Assembly (NCBI GenBank): GCA_026545765.1
Contig: CM048840.1
Coordinates: 18,542,765-18,606,764, forward strand
Reading direction: 5' to 3'
DNA: 64,000 nt
Source of the DNA: Plantago major
Lineage: Eukaryota > Streptophyta > Magnoliopsida > Lamiales > Plantaginaceae
The translations under genes and the position numbers were made by a program. This document shows positions 47,390 through 58,450 of this stretch, piece by piece. Position 1 is the first letter of the stretch, and every line of letters begins with the position of its first letter. Below the pieces are notes generated by a model, which made no database searches, was not told the origin of the DNA, and saw only the letters and a program-made list of their open reading frames with translations.

Positions 47390-48110
47390 GTGATTGTTCA
47401 TTGTTGCACACAAACTTATAGTGGTTCCGGAGGATGGCATAATTCCATTACTAGTCCACTTTGCCTGCTGCACTTACTGATTCAATAATACTGAGTTGTC
47501 TTATAAAATTCCACAGTTTACAACTCGGAATAGCAAAAACAAGATCTTAATATTCTAATACCTATCTCATTTTGCAAATATTCACTATGAGAACACCTCC
47601 ATTTACTTTGCAAGAACAACCTCTTTCAAACGGGTAAACCACATGCTACTCTGTTGATATCAGTGTGTTTGTTTAATTTAAACCTGTGAAAATTGACTTT
47701 TGTTCTATCCTTGGAGTATTAGAACTAAGGTTAAAGACTAGAGACTTTGAATTCTAAAGCTTTGGTTATTATGGAATTCTTGGCTCTGGAACTAACTCTT
47801 GTGTTTGAATATTTCGTGATTGCTTGAATGTAGTGAATTTCAGATGTCTTCTTCAAAGTGTCCCGAGTGAGGTGTGTATAGATTTTGCATAAATTCAAAC
47901 ATTCAAGACTCATACATGTTTCCTTTGGAGAGAAGTTTATTTGCAACAGTCTATATACCTAGGATGTCTTACGGCTACTAACTGCACAATTTCCTCAAAA
48001 TGCGTTGAATGCCTTAGTTTAATGTTGAAAATCAATTTGCATCGTCCTTTTAATTAATTCCCTTAAGAAATCCAGTCTGATGCTACCTTTCTTCCAAAGT
48101 ATGATACCAA
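47390..48110 (-). repeat. Degenerate copia LTR remnant, minus orientation
   Basis: On the minus strand AAGTGGACTAGTAATGGA is followed by TTATGCCATCCTCCGGAACC and ACTATA, clearly related to the Sirevirus LTR (AAGTGGATTAGTTGGAGGAT, GCCACCTCCAGATACCACTATA near 41186-41227). The rest is hard to align. No ends or duplications were found. Much older than the Sirevirus copies at 20-41 kb. Confidence 0.5.
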
Positions 48111-48150
48111 TCTTCATTCTTTAGTTTGATACACACCTAAGACATTAAGA

Positions 48151-48168
48151 CCCCCCCCCCCCCCCCCC
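48151..48168. repeat. C18 homopolymer
   Basis: Eighteen consecutive C, followed by an A/T-rich stretch up to the Mutator-like element. No gene recognised in 48111-48452. Confidence 0.9.
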
Positions 48169-48461
48169 TCAAAATTTCTCAAATTACATATTTGTAAATT
48201 GTAAGAAATAACTAAATGCAAAACTACATGTTTCTCTAGCTTTTTATTCTTTTTTTTCTTCTTCATTGAGATTATTTCTTCTTCTTCTACATCTATTTGC
48301 TTTTCCCTTTTGCTCAATGGAGGTCTTGAAATTTATCCACCAATTAATTGCGGAGCACAGCCCCCAGATCGGAAGTTTTACATGCTCAATATTGGAGCTT
48401 AACAATACAGGCATTGCAACCCTGTCACCTAAAAGCTCATTCTTGGTCGTACTTAGCTTTA

Positions 48462-49426
48462 GGGGAAAATTTTAAAAATATATCGTAGAGTGAGACAGAT
48501 CTAGTTTATATACTCTTCAATGGCTTTGTCTATTTTATATACTGTATGAAGGCTACGTGTTCATTTCATATACTCCGTTAAGTTTTTTAAACAGAAACGG
48601 AGAGTGAGATACACACGCCGTCCATTTTATACACCGCTCATTTAATCTGGATTATTATTTTTTAAAAATTCAAGAAAAAAGTTTAAAATCATTAAAAAAC
48701 ACAAAAAAATATCGGGGACACGTGTTAACTCCCCTTAATAATTATAATTTATAAAAAAACATTTCATATAATAATAATAATAATCTAAGTTTCGGATTAA
48801 ACTAAAATATCATAATATGTGTAATTATAAAGATATATTTTCATAAGGTACGTATAACAAAATTAACGTACAAATGTCGTGGTGAAATTAAGTTTTTTAA
48901 CATTTTTTTTTATGGTCTATCTTTTGTTACTTTGTATTTTACAAGTATTGCTAAATTCTTAATATTTCGTTATTTATTGCTTAATAAAAGAATCAATATT
49001 GATAATAAAATTTCATGTTTTAAATCTTTTCTATCATTTAGTTTTCATATTTATTCCTGAGATAATTTTTTGAATTTTTCTAAATTATTTTTATATTTTT
49101 ATTTTAATTTTTTTCAGAATTATTATGGTGCTGAGATGTGTCCCAATAATTTTCTAGAAATTTTTATGTCTTTTTTTTTAAAATTTTTGAATTTATTTTT
49201 TTATTTTCATTGAAAAAACCTTAGATTAAACGAGAAGCTGACACGTGTCAGCGGGATATAACACACACGGTGCGTGTATCTCACTCACGATTTCCGTTAA
49301 AAAACATAACGGAGTATATGAAATGGACGGGTAGTCTTCATATAGTATATAAAATGGACGGAGCCATTGAGCAGTATATAAACTGAATCTGTCTCACTCT
49401 ACGGTATATTTTTTAAAATTTTCCCC
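48462..49426. mobile_element. Mutator-like non-autonomous element (MULE-MITE), 965 bp
   Basis: Inverted ends of about 160 bases: left GGGGAAAATTTTAAAAATAT, right (complement) GGGGAAAATTTTAAAAAATA, both continuing through CGTAGAGTGAGACAGAT and ATATACTCCGTTA-type words. Exact 9-bp duplications TTAGCTTTA flank it (48453-48461, 49427-49435), the length made by Mutator transposases. The interior is A/T-rich with no transposase or captured gene seen. The exact duplication suggests no great age. Confidence 0.9.
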
Positions 49427-50926
49427 TTAGCTTTACAGATCTGACCGTGTATATGCTTTTTGGCTATGTAAAAAAGAAAGAAATTTGAAATGGTTGAGGA
49501 AGAGTAATTTCATTTGGCAAACACAAATTTCAGGTTAAATATAAAATTGTTTAAATAAAAAAAGATGAGTTTGAATAATTTCAATCAAGAGAAATCAGGG
49601 TTATGAGGTAAAAAAAAAAAAAATTTGTGTACTACAATGAGACAGTGCCAGTTAGGTACACTAGAACGACTATGTCCAATTTAGGTACATTACAACAACA
49701 TCTGTCCAATTGAGGTACTCCGGGCAATTTTTCGGCATTGACTCGATTTTGACCGGCGAATTTGACTTTTTTTCCAAATTATTAGGACACGTGTCAAGCT
49801 CATATTAATTTTAGATTTTAAATTTTTAAAAAAAATCGTAAAAGCATTTTTAATCATTCAGAAAAATATATAAAAATAAGAAAATTAATTATCAATTATA
49901 AAACATAAAATATCAAAAATAAAATTATTTTATTCTAAAATATTATATAAAAAACAATTCAAAAGGGTTTTTAATTTAAAAAAAATTGTAAAAATATTTT
50001 TAATAGTCATAAAAATATATATAAATTGCGGGTCCAAATTTTGGTAGGGAAGCCCAAATTTATTGTTAATTAAGTATGGATATGTGAATTTGGAGGTTAG
50101 GATTCATCTCAATTGTGGGTAATTGTTACATAGAATGAACATTTCATTATGTCGAATTTTTTAGTCTTTTATTATTTAGTTTTTTATTAATTTAAAAATC
50201 AAAATTTGTTTTATTTATATTATATTTTTAATATTTAATAATTTTAAATTACCTTTCTTATTTACATATTTTTTTTGATTATTAAAAACTATTTTTACAA
50301 TTTTTTTAAAATTTAAACATTTTGAATTTTTTATTATTTTTAGAAATAAATGAATTTTATTTTATTTTTGATATTTTATAAATTTTAATTACTTTTCTTA
50401 TTTTCATATATTTTTTTGAATTATTAAAAATGCTTTTACGATTTCTTTTTAATTTAAAATTCAGAATTAATATGAGCTTGACGCGTGTCCTGATATTTTG
50501 CAAAAAAAAAAAAAAAAACAAATTCGTCGATCAAAATCAAGTCAATGCCGGAAAATTGCCCGGAGTACCTCAATTGGACATGTGTTGTTGTAATGTACCT
50601 AAATTGGACATACACTACAACAAAAGTGAGTATTAGTCACACTTCATCTTGTGGCATTTTAATTGAAATGTGAGTAAATATAAAAGCGTGACATTTTGGA
50701 ATGAGGTAGGATTTAGTAACACTTAAACATGTAACATTCCTAATGAAATGTCAGTAAAGTATACATTTGTAATATTTTAAGAAAATTTCACTAGATCCTT
50801 TTCATAAATTTATGTAAATTATTATATGTTAAAATTGTCTAATTGATAAGGTGACATTTATTTGGTGTAAATTATTTAGGTGACACTAACTTCACGTTGA
50901 GGAAATATAATGACATTATAAATTAA

Positions 50927-51707
50927 GGCTTCATTTGGTTTGAGGGAAAATGGGGGAAAAGAAAAAAAATAAGGGAAAATAAGATTTTCCTGAAAAATGT
51001 GTGGGAAAAACAACTTTTCTTATTTAGTGGAGATATACATGCTTGATATAGATTTTCATAAATTTTCCAGTATTTCCTCAGAACTAGGGGTGTACACGGG
51101 CGGGTGCGGGCAGTTTTTTACCAAATATTCAACCGACCCACCTATAGCGGGTGGATAAAATATTGAACCATGGCGGGTGAACAATTTATCAAACCACGGC
51201 GGGTGGGTTGACATTTAAGCGGGTGAATGGCGGGTGGATGGCGGGCGGGTTCAACGTATAAAATAAAATGCTATAATATGTTCGAACAAGATGAATATAA
51301 GTTCCAATACGAAATAAAACACTCCATAAGCAAGTACAATCACCATACATATGTATAAGTTCTCTGTTGTGTGAAATTGGAATGAGGTCATATACTCATA
51401 TTAATTCTTATTTCTTATATTTACTATATAATTATATAATAAAAATAAAAAATTATATAATTTACATGGGCGGGTGGGTCGGGTGGGTGGCGGGTGACTT
51501 CGCCCGCACCCGCCGGCGGGTGATTAAATTTTCGATCCACGGTGGATATTTTTAAAAATTTCAACCGGCGGGTACGGTTTGCGGCGGGCGGCGCGGGCGG
51601 ATTTTTTTTTATGTACAGCCCTACTCAGAACTACCAAATTGTGGAAAACAATATTTTCTCACATTTTTTTTTTCTTTTCCCTCATTTCTCTCAAACCAAA
51701 TGAAGCC
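50927..51707. mobile_element. Tourist (PIF/Harbinger)-like MITE inside the CACTA element
   Basis: Inverted ends of about 60 bases begin GGCTTCATTTGGTTTGAG on both sides and continue through G/A-rich GGGAAAAGAAAAAAAA. Flanks TAA (left) and CAA (right) approach the TAA target of Harbinger elements with one difference. Non-coding; it hosts an hAT-type MITE. Confidence 0.65.
51085..51623. mobile_element. hAT-type MITE, innermost of the nest, 539 bp
   Basis: The ends are TAGGGGTGTAC and (complement) TAGGGCTGTAC, flanked by exact 8-bp CTCAGAAC (51077-51084 and 51624-51631), the duplication length of hAT transposases. Subterminal parts are rich in GGCGGGTGGG-type words in both orientations, an abrupt GC-rich patch in A/T-rich DNA. 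Non-coding. Confidence 0.9.
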
Positions 51708-52953
51708 CAAGTTCTAAATGGGCTCAAGGTTAGGATTTAACTAGTCTTTATTTCTAAGCCCCCTAGGTTTTAATTAATATACTAATCCTTCATATTAGCA
51801 CTTAGCAAGTGGGACGGCACAAGTATACAACGTCCATGGCGGCACCAACTGAGTGACTTCAATACTTGGGTGAGGTATGTAGGACTCTACTTGTTGCTGA
51901 TCCTAGAAGGTGCGAGCCGGAGAAGTTTGGTGGTCGTCGTGGTTCGAGACCTAAAATTTTTGAATCCTACCAATTTACCATTGAGATTATATTGAGCTGA
52001 TGATAATTACTAGTACCTTTTCTTTTTCTTTTTTTTGCTTAAACTGTTTAATAATTTGTGACTTTGTCATGCTGAATTTGGATCTTTATTCTGGTTTATG
52101 CTTATGATCATTTGATAGTTCAGGTAGAAATTATTAATGTATTATCAGTTTGTTCAAATAAAAGGGGACTACCTTGATCGGAAGCGAGCTGCGGATCGGG
52201 GGACTTACGGTAGCATGATAGTGGCAGAGTCCAGGTTGACCGTTCGAGGACAGAAGTACGCGAAGGCGATGATATCACACAGAGCAAATCACATATTTAT
52301 TGAGACAACATTGAAGGAATCGTTGTTTACTCTAATGAAAATTTCAAATGTAAATTATTGTTCAATTTGTATATACTCAAACTAATGGATTTTAATGCAT
52401 TGTAATTTTCAATTAGCCAAAAGAATTTACATTTGGATTTTTGAAGTTGCATTTTACTAAACAGTCTACCGGCATTTTAATATGTTAGGTTAACAAATTC
52501 GGTGACACCTTTGGTTGCCACTAATTGGAGAATGTGAGCCATCGTGAAATGTCATTGATCAAGAGCTACCATGTCACTTTAAAGTGATACAAAAAGCTCA
52601 ACTATGACTTTGCGAAGTGTTAGAGAATTGAGCAACAATGACACTTTTAAATGCAATTATATTGACCTACAATGACACTTCTAAGCGTTGGTTTAACTAG
52701 ATAATTTGACTTTAATTTGAAAAAATGCCATTGTTGGATTAATTAGTAACACTATACAATTAGTCACACGCCTTGAAGTGACACTTGCTAAAACATGTCA
52801 TTAAAATTCAAATTGTCTCTCAAAACAACAATCAATAACGCTTTTCAATGTCATCAAATAACAGTTTTGTTGTAGTGATAGTCATTCTAGTGTACCTAAA
52901 CTGGCACTGTCTCATTGTAGTGTACTCAAAAAAAAAAATTACCAGAGAAATCA

Positions 52954-54295
52954 AATATGTCATTGTAAACACAAAAAATCATTGAGGTACTAGGTGTAAT
53001 ACATAGTAAAATGGGACTTGTTCTGTGGTAAATGGATTCTTCAATATACCCAAAATGTATTACTTCTTTTGTATTTAGTTTTCCCAGATCCTTATCAATT
53101 TTATGAAATATTTATATAATATTCTATTTGTTATTAACTTTGGTAAATACTTTCATAATTTTTTTTTCCTTTTTCATATGTTTCAATCTTTTTGAGATGA
53201 TACATTACTTGCATATTTTGACTTTCGGTGTACTGAAATGACAAATACATTTTAAGTGTTCATAAAATTGACCAACGACATGAGCAAAAGTCAAACTTTT
53301 GTGCGGATGCATAAAATTTAAAAAAAAAAAAACTCACCCCTCCTAGATGACCTAGTTTGAACAATTACAAATGGTTCCAAAATTTTTGTAATGTGCTTTG
53401 AAACTATAATTAATAATTACATGTACCCTAGAATGGGTTTGGATGTAATTGTTCAACGTTTTATTTTACTTTTTTAGCGCTTCTGGGTGTGTGGATGTAT
53501 TTATTTAAACCGTGGGTACTAATATGTAATTGAGCCAAACAATAGGGAGTGGTGTATGTAATTTTCCCTCCGGGTGTAATTAAAACAGTTTCGATATTAT
53601 TTTGTAATTGTTGAAAAATCCATGAGCAAATGTGAAATGAAATTGTCGAGCATGATGTTATAGGAGTATATCATTTTCCCATATAAAATCTTAAAAAGAT
53701 GTTTGGATGAAATTATTGATTTTTTATGTATAGTACGTATGGTGTTAAATCAAGATCAACTATTTTGATATATAGCACATGTGGTGTTAATATACATGTG
53801 TTTGATCTCAATATAATAAAAGTTTCTCTCGATTTAACACCACACATATATTATGAATGTAATTACATTTGGTACATATTTGTTCAAATTTTTGAAGTAA
53901 TATATAGGTGATAGTTTTTTCTATTGTTTTGACTAAAAATATGATAGTAACTTTTATATATGGCATGAAAGTAGTTTACATTTATGTGCATAAGCATGTG
54001 GTCCAAACTTACTCAAATTCTAAAGATTTAAGAATACTTTACTAAAATATTATTAAAAGTGAAATTATATTTATTTCAAAAGGATATAGTTTTACCAAAT
54101 CATGTATAGTTTGAATAACTTTTCTACATAAAATTATGAATATTAATATAACTTGTACAAAATCAACCAACAAAGACCTAAAAGATGACTATAAAGTTGT
54201 GCCAAAATATGACCTTGAACTTTTACATCCAAAATATTAGAAAGTTGACATAATCTTATAATAAATTAATAATTATATTATACATGAAATTTTTG
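52954..54295. other. Intergenic, upstream of response-regulator gene 2
   Basis: A/T-rich with no convincing coding frame. Around 53728-53850 a pair of related GTGGTGTTAA/TTAACACCACA words in opposite orientation may be a small degenerate inverted-repeat element. The last part is promoter of gene 2 and resembles that of gene 1. Confidence 0.4.
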
Positions 54296-54303
54296 TATAA
54301 ATA
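54296..54303 (+). promoter_or_regulatory. TATA box of response-regulator gene 2
   Basis: TATAAATA lies 182 bases before the ATG at 54478, equivalent to 45032 upstream of gene 1. A CT-repeat (about 54367-54398) lies between it and the ATG, in the likely 5' leader. Confidence 0.55.
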
Positions 54304-54366
54304 CTACATACTCTACTCATCCTGGATGTATGTTTTCTCCCTATAAAATATTGTACACTCTACCAT

Positions 54367-54398
54367 TTCTCTCTCTCTCTCTCTCTCTCTCGCTCTCT
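54367..54398. repeat. (CT)n microsatellite in the leader of gene 2
   Basis: A CT dinucleotide run with one interruption (CTCG) lies between TATA box and start codon. CT tracts are common in plant leaders and core promoters. Gene 1 has only scattered CT words here. Confidence 0.85.
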
Positions 54399-54477
54399 CT
54401 ATTTTATTTCTTTATAGAGTCTCATAATCAGGCCGAAGAAGTGTGGCCGGTTCTTTTAGTTAGAATACAGAACAAGT

Positions 54478-56794
54478 ATGGATGTCATGTGGGGATCGAC
54501 TATTCCACAATATGTACCGCAAAAGCTTCATGTATTATATGTCGATCATGATAGTACCTATGATGATTTATTGAAAGACATGTTTGCATACTTCTCTTGT
54601 GAAGGTATAAGTGCATCTTTATCATTGATCATAGGAGAGAAGATATGATATGATATGATATGGTAAATATAAATATCGAGTTACATCATCTGGTAGAAAC
54701 ATGCTAACTCATTTTTTATAGGTGATTTTTTTATTTATTGACTCACTTGGATTGTCATTTTGTTTTCAGTGACGATAGTGAAGCTTGCCTCCACGGCTCT
54801 AGCAATACTATCAAAAGAGAACCGGCATTTTGATCTTGTGATGGAAAACATTGACTCACCTGATTCATATGGGCTCACACTTCTTCAATATGCTACAAGG
54901 ATGGATTTTCCTGTTATTTGTGAGTGTAACTTCTCGTTATACAATCCCATGCAACCCCCCCCCCCCCCCCCGCCCCCCATGTTTTTTGCATCAATTATAA
55001 AAACTTACACTTATGACTTGCAATTTGCACATCATTCCTCCCAAGGTCCTACAACTTGACCTCTTTATAACTACCTACAATAAAGCAAGCATGCATGTAT
55101 ACACACAAACACCGAACTCAAGAAGTATGTGAACACTAGCCTTAAATGATAGCTAGGTAACCCCATAATTAGTTACATTTCAGCTTTTCATTAAGTACCT
55201 CTAATTAATCTTAATCAAGATCTAATAGGGATTGACTGATTCTTTAAAGCTTTTTTATGTACTATAATAATAAAAATAGAAATAGTATAAACAAGCACAT
55301 TCTTGTAAAAGTGTAAGTTTATATAGGAGAGCATATGTATATTCAAGAGAAAAGTGAAATACATGGTATATTATATGTGAGAGTTGTATTTTTTTTTTTT
55401 TTTTTGTAGCCTTGAATTATTGTTTAAAATACGGTGATTCAAATTTGAGAAATTATAAAAGGCAAAATTAGAAACGTATAGCATACAACTTGTGAAGCTC
55501 TATACGTCAACTAATTCTTCTTCATGGTTCCATAATCCCATAATGTAGTGTTGACGGATGAAGATGATCATTTGATAACAATGAAAGCTATAGAAGAGGG
55601 TGCTATTTTTTGTATACGTAAGCCGGTCACGTTGGAACACATAAGGTATCTATGGCAACATATACTAAGAGAGAACATATGGAAAATCAAGGATAATGAA
55701 AGGATCAAAGGATTAATGGCACAATACGAGTTTCATACTGGAACCGGGCATGAAACTAATTGTATCCAGCAATACTACAAACCTATGGAAAATGTAAGAT
55801 GTAAAAAAAACTCTATCATAGATGATGGAGTCAATGTGGAAGAGCACAATGTTGTTAGGTCTGGCAAGAAGGATTGGACTGAATGGACCCCAGAACTACA
55901 TGGAAAATTTATGAATGCGGTCAGACAGCTAGGAGAAGGAAGTAAGTATATCTTGATCCATCTATATACAATGTAGGGAGTAGCTATCATATCATAATGT
56001 ATTTTTATTGGACATATTATCATTATAATCTATTCGGCCACATGTAGGATGTTATCCGAAAGAGATCCTTGAATTGATGAACGTGCCTCGCCTTACAAGA
56101 ATGCAAGTGGCAAGTCATCTTCAGGTATAATTGTAGTCCTTTTTTAACCATGGAATTTCAATAATATTATAATCATCCTCGTGTATAAAGTAATATCTTG
56201 TTTACAAACTGCAGAAGTGTCGATCTGGAGATTGGCAAATAAATCATCAAAGGAGACATTATCCAGGTTATGATCCGGAGATGACTCCCCAACAATTTAA
56301 CATCCCCCCAGCAAGATCAAGAAGATTTGGAACTATGCCCCGTCTAGAAATTAATCAGCAATCTAGATTCAATGCACAAGATCATAATTCTTCAAAGAAT
56401 GTGGTTGAAGTCCACAATTCTTGTGGCCAAACCAACATTAATGAACAGGATCTTACTCATGGCTTCGTCAAATTTGGAGAGCAAGCTGGGTTTTCCTTAA
56501 ATGACATGTTCATGTGTGATGCACAGTCGATATTTGATGCACACAGTGGCACAAGCACGAACAATTCCACCAATAAAGGAGAGAAACATAATGGCCAACT
56601 ACAAGAATCTGCAGTGGATAATCAAATGCATCATGGACAGGTTTTTTTCTTATAGCTTCTTGTTTAAATCATAATTTATATATTGATAGATAGACACAAC
56701 TATAATTAGTCTACCCATGGTGAAGTTGATCTATGCTCATTGATGCATCATTTCTTCAAATCACCAGATAGATCGAGGGAGTCATGAAGCATAA
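54478..56794 (+). CDS. Atypical type-B-like two-component response regulator, gene 2
   Basis: Exons 54478-54604, 54770-54919, 55549-55941, 56048-56124, 56215-56640 and probably a short last exon 56768-56794 (399 residues); without that splice, translation stops at 56655 (395 residues). Exons 1, 2 and 4 have exactly the sizes of gene 1 (127, 150, 77), showing tandem duplication. The receiver-like part has VLYVDHDS (second residue of the acidic pair is His), DLVMENIDSPDSYG (Asn at the phospho-acceptor position) and RKPVTLEHIRYLWQHIL. The GARP/Myb-like part has EWTPELHGKFMNAVRQLGEG and ILELMNVPRLTRMQVASHLQ. Expected role: DNA-binding regulator in the nucleus, probably independent of phosphorylation. 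The second intron is long (629 bases) and holds a C17 run. Confidence 0.85.
54955..54971. repeat. C17 homopolymer in intron 2 of gene 2
   Basis: Seventeen C, then GCCCCCC, 35 bases after the donor site. Gene 1 has no such tract in its short intron 2 (127 bases). Confidence 0.9.
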
Positions 56795-57496
56795 GGACAA
56801 AGTATGTGCCCGTGATGGAAGGCGGCGCGTGGGGAGGGGGAATGGAACATCCATGGCATGAAGTTCCGTATTTTAGCAAGTTATCAATAATGTTTTTGCA
56901 TCAATAAATGTCATAATAAAGATGTAGAAGACTCAGTTCTACATAATCTTCTGAATGTATGTCATTTAACAATATCATTAATGTCTTGTTAGTTTGTTAT
57001 GTTTTGCTATGTATTGTTATCTCTAGTGGAATAAGGAATGTTACTACTAGATGATCGTTGTTTTCAAGGTTTTCGTGATCAGCTAGGGACAAAAAGAAGT
57101 CGGCATGCCTCAACCCTTGTTAGTTGAAAAGGGTATGCACGGTGATGATGATGGACTTTGTTGGAGTTGTAAGGCCAAATTGTAACCTAGGCTCATAGTT
57201 CATCCGGACCTATTAAAAGCCATGTTGTATTGGAATTTGGAAGTGTGTGGTTTAGTTTGTTTGTTGGACTCTCATACATAGCGGTCCTAGACCAAACCTG
57301 ATGAGAAATCTAGCCTTATGTATTCGGATTATTGTGTTTTCATGATTTTGTATTTGAGATCTCATATTGGGGGCATACCCCTGTAATGATGTACACTCTT
57401 TGGGCTTAATTGATTTTCAGTTTTGTGAGCAAAACATTGTGGAGTTTGGTGTTGAATGCAAAACTTTCAGAGTTTCAGGGACTTCGGTGTTTATTT
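56795..57496. other. 3' UTR of gene 2 and downstream intergenic DNA
   Basis: ATAATAAAGATGTAGAAG near 56920 matches the poly(A) signal region of gene 1. Beyond about 56960 nothing recognisable is seen; short open frames there match no family known to me. Confidence 0.4.
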
Positions 57497-58450
57497 TGTC
57501 ACGCCTCCGAACCAAAGTACTTTGACACGACCGGCCGTCTATCGTGAGATGGACTCACGTCAAGACGAAGCCTCAAATTTAGTTTCAAAACATTTTGAAA
57601 TAGTGGTACAAATAAGTAGTAGTATACCAGAGCTCCTAACAACCCATTTACAAACTATGAAAACTACTATACAGTCTTCCAATACATATTAGTACTACTC
57701 AAAATACAAAGACTACACTACAAAACTCATACTACACCAAAAGTCTACCGGCCTTGACCCCAAGGTACTTCATCCAACGCGACTTAAGTAAACATCTTAA
57801 AAGGGGTGTAAGGGTGAGCTCCTGCACTTTTACTGGATCAAACATCATAGTAAAGCATACTTATATATACACTCGCCAATAACACAATATAGTCAAAATC
57901 ATTTGCATAGAACGTTACCAAAACAATATCAATGTACATATTTTGCTCAATCAGACAATACACACTATGGCCACACGAACCATGGTGGCAGGTCGGCTTT
58001 CACATAATAATAACAATGCCCTACCAAAGGGATAACAATACAATGTGAGATCTTCAAAAGCACGCTCTCGAAAAGGCCCAAATAATTCATAGGCATATCG
58101 ATGAGCATAAACATATATTTCAATCCATGCTTTTGAACAAAATAATTTTTACACATCGCACTCACAATAAAGGCAAAAGCAATTTTGTGTACACATAATT
58201 GATCCATTTCGAAAAGACTATTATACCAAGTCGCATACCTTAATATAATAACCATAACTTATTTGTCAAACTTTAATACTACATATATACGATAAAATAA
58301 AAATAAGAGTAAAAGTTTTAAAGAAACCCCATTACCTCAAAGTCGACTCGAATTTAAGTTTAACCTAACTAAACCACAAAAGCTCCTCTAATAACTTGCA
58401 CCTCGAATCCTCCGAAAATCACCACTATAATGTAAGAACCCAAATAAAGT
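57497..58450 (+). repeat. LTR-like sequence, gypsy type
   Basis: The stretch starts TGTCACGCCTCCGAACC, a common gypsy LTR start, and includes GACTTAAGTAAACATCTTAA, GGGTGAGCTCC and AACATCATAGTAAAGCA, strings I associate with plant LTRs of this type. No matching partner, primer site or target duplication was found, so the end is approximate and the element may be a degraded solo LTR. Confidence 0.45.

Larger units (their letters stand above)
50613..52877. mobile_element. CACTA (En/Spm-like) non-autonomous element, 2.27 kb
   Basis: The ends are CACTACAACAAAA and TTTTGTTGTAGTG, flanked by ATA on both sides (50610-50612, 52878-52880), the 3-bp duplication of CACTA elements. Subterminal regions hold many short GTGACATTT/GTGACACTT-type words in both orientations, as expected for transposase binding. 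No transposase domain. The pre-insertion sequence TTGGACATAGTC is confirmed by the other arm of the outer element (complement of 49669-49680). It contains a Tourist-like element and, at 52137-52385, an 82-codon frame of unknown origin. Confidence 0.9.
49598..52943. mobile_element. Outer inverted-repeat element of a four-level nest
   Basis: Arms of about 150-170 bases: left arm 49620-49775 (TACAATGAGACAGTGCCAGT, then GTCCAATTTAGGTACATTAC), right arm 50515-50612 plus 52881-52935, split by a CACTA insertion. A 10-bp AGAGAAATCA occurs on both sides (49588-49597 and 52944-52953), fitting a Mutator-like 9-10 bp duplication. Without the insertion the element is about 1.1 kb, A/T-rich and non-coding. 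The outermost bases differ between the two ends, so the superfamily call is less sure than the arms. Confidence 0.7.

Noticed and set aside
45196-56794. Clock-type pseudo-response regulators (PRR family)
   Set aside because: They lack the receiver Asp, as PRRs do, but no CCT domain is seen and a GARP/Myb-like domain follows, so a type-B-like origin fits better.
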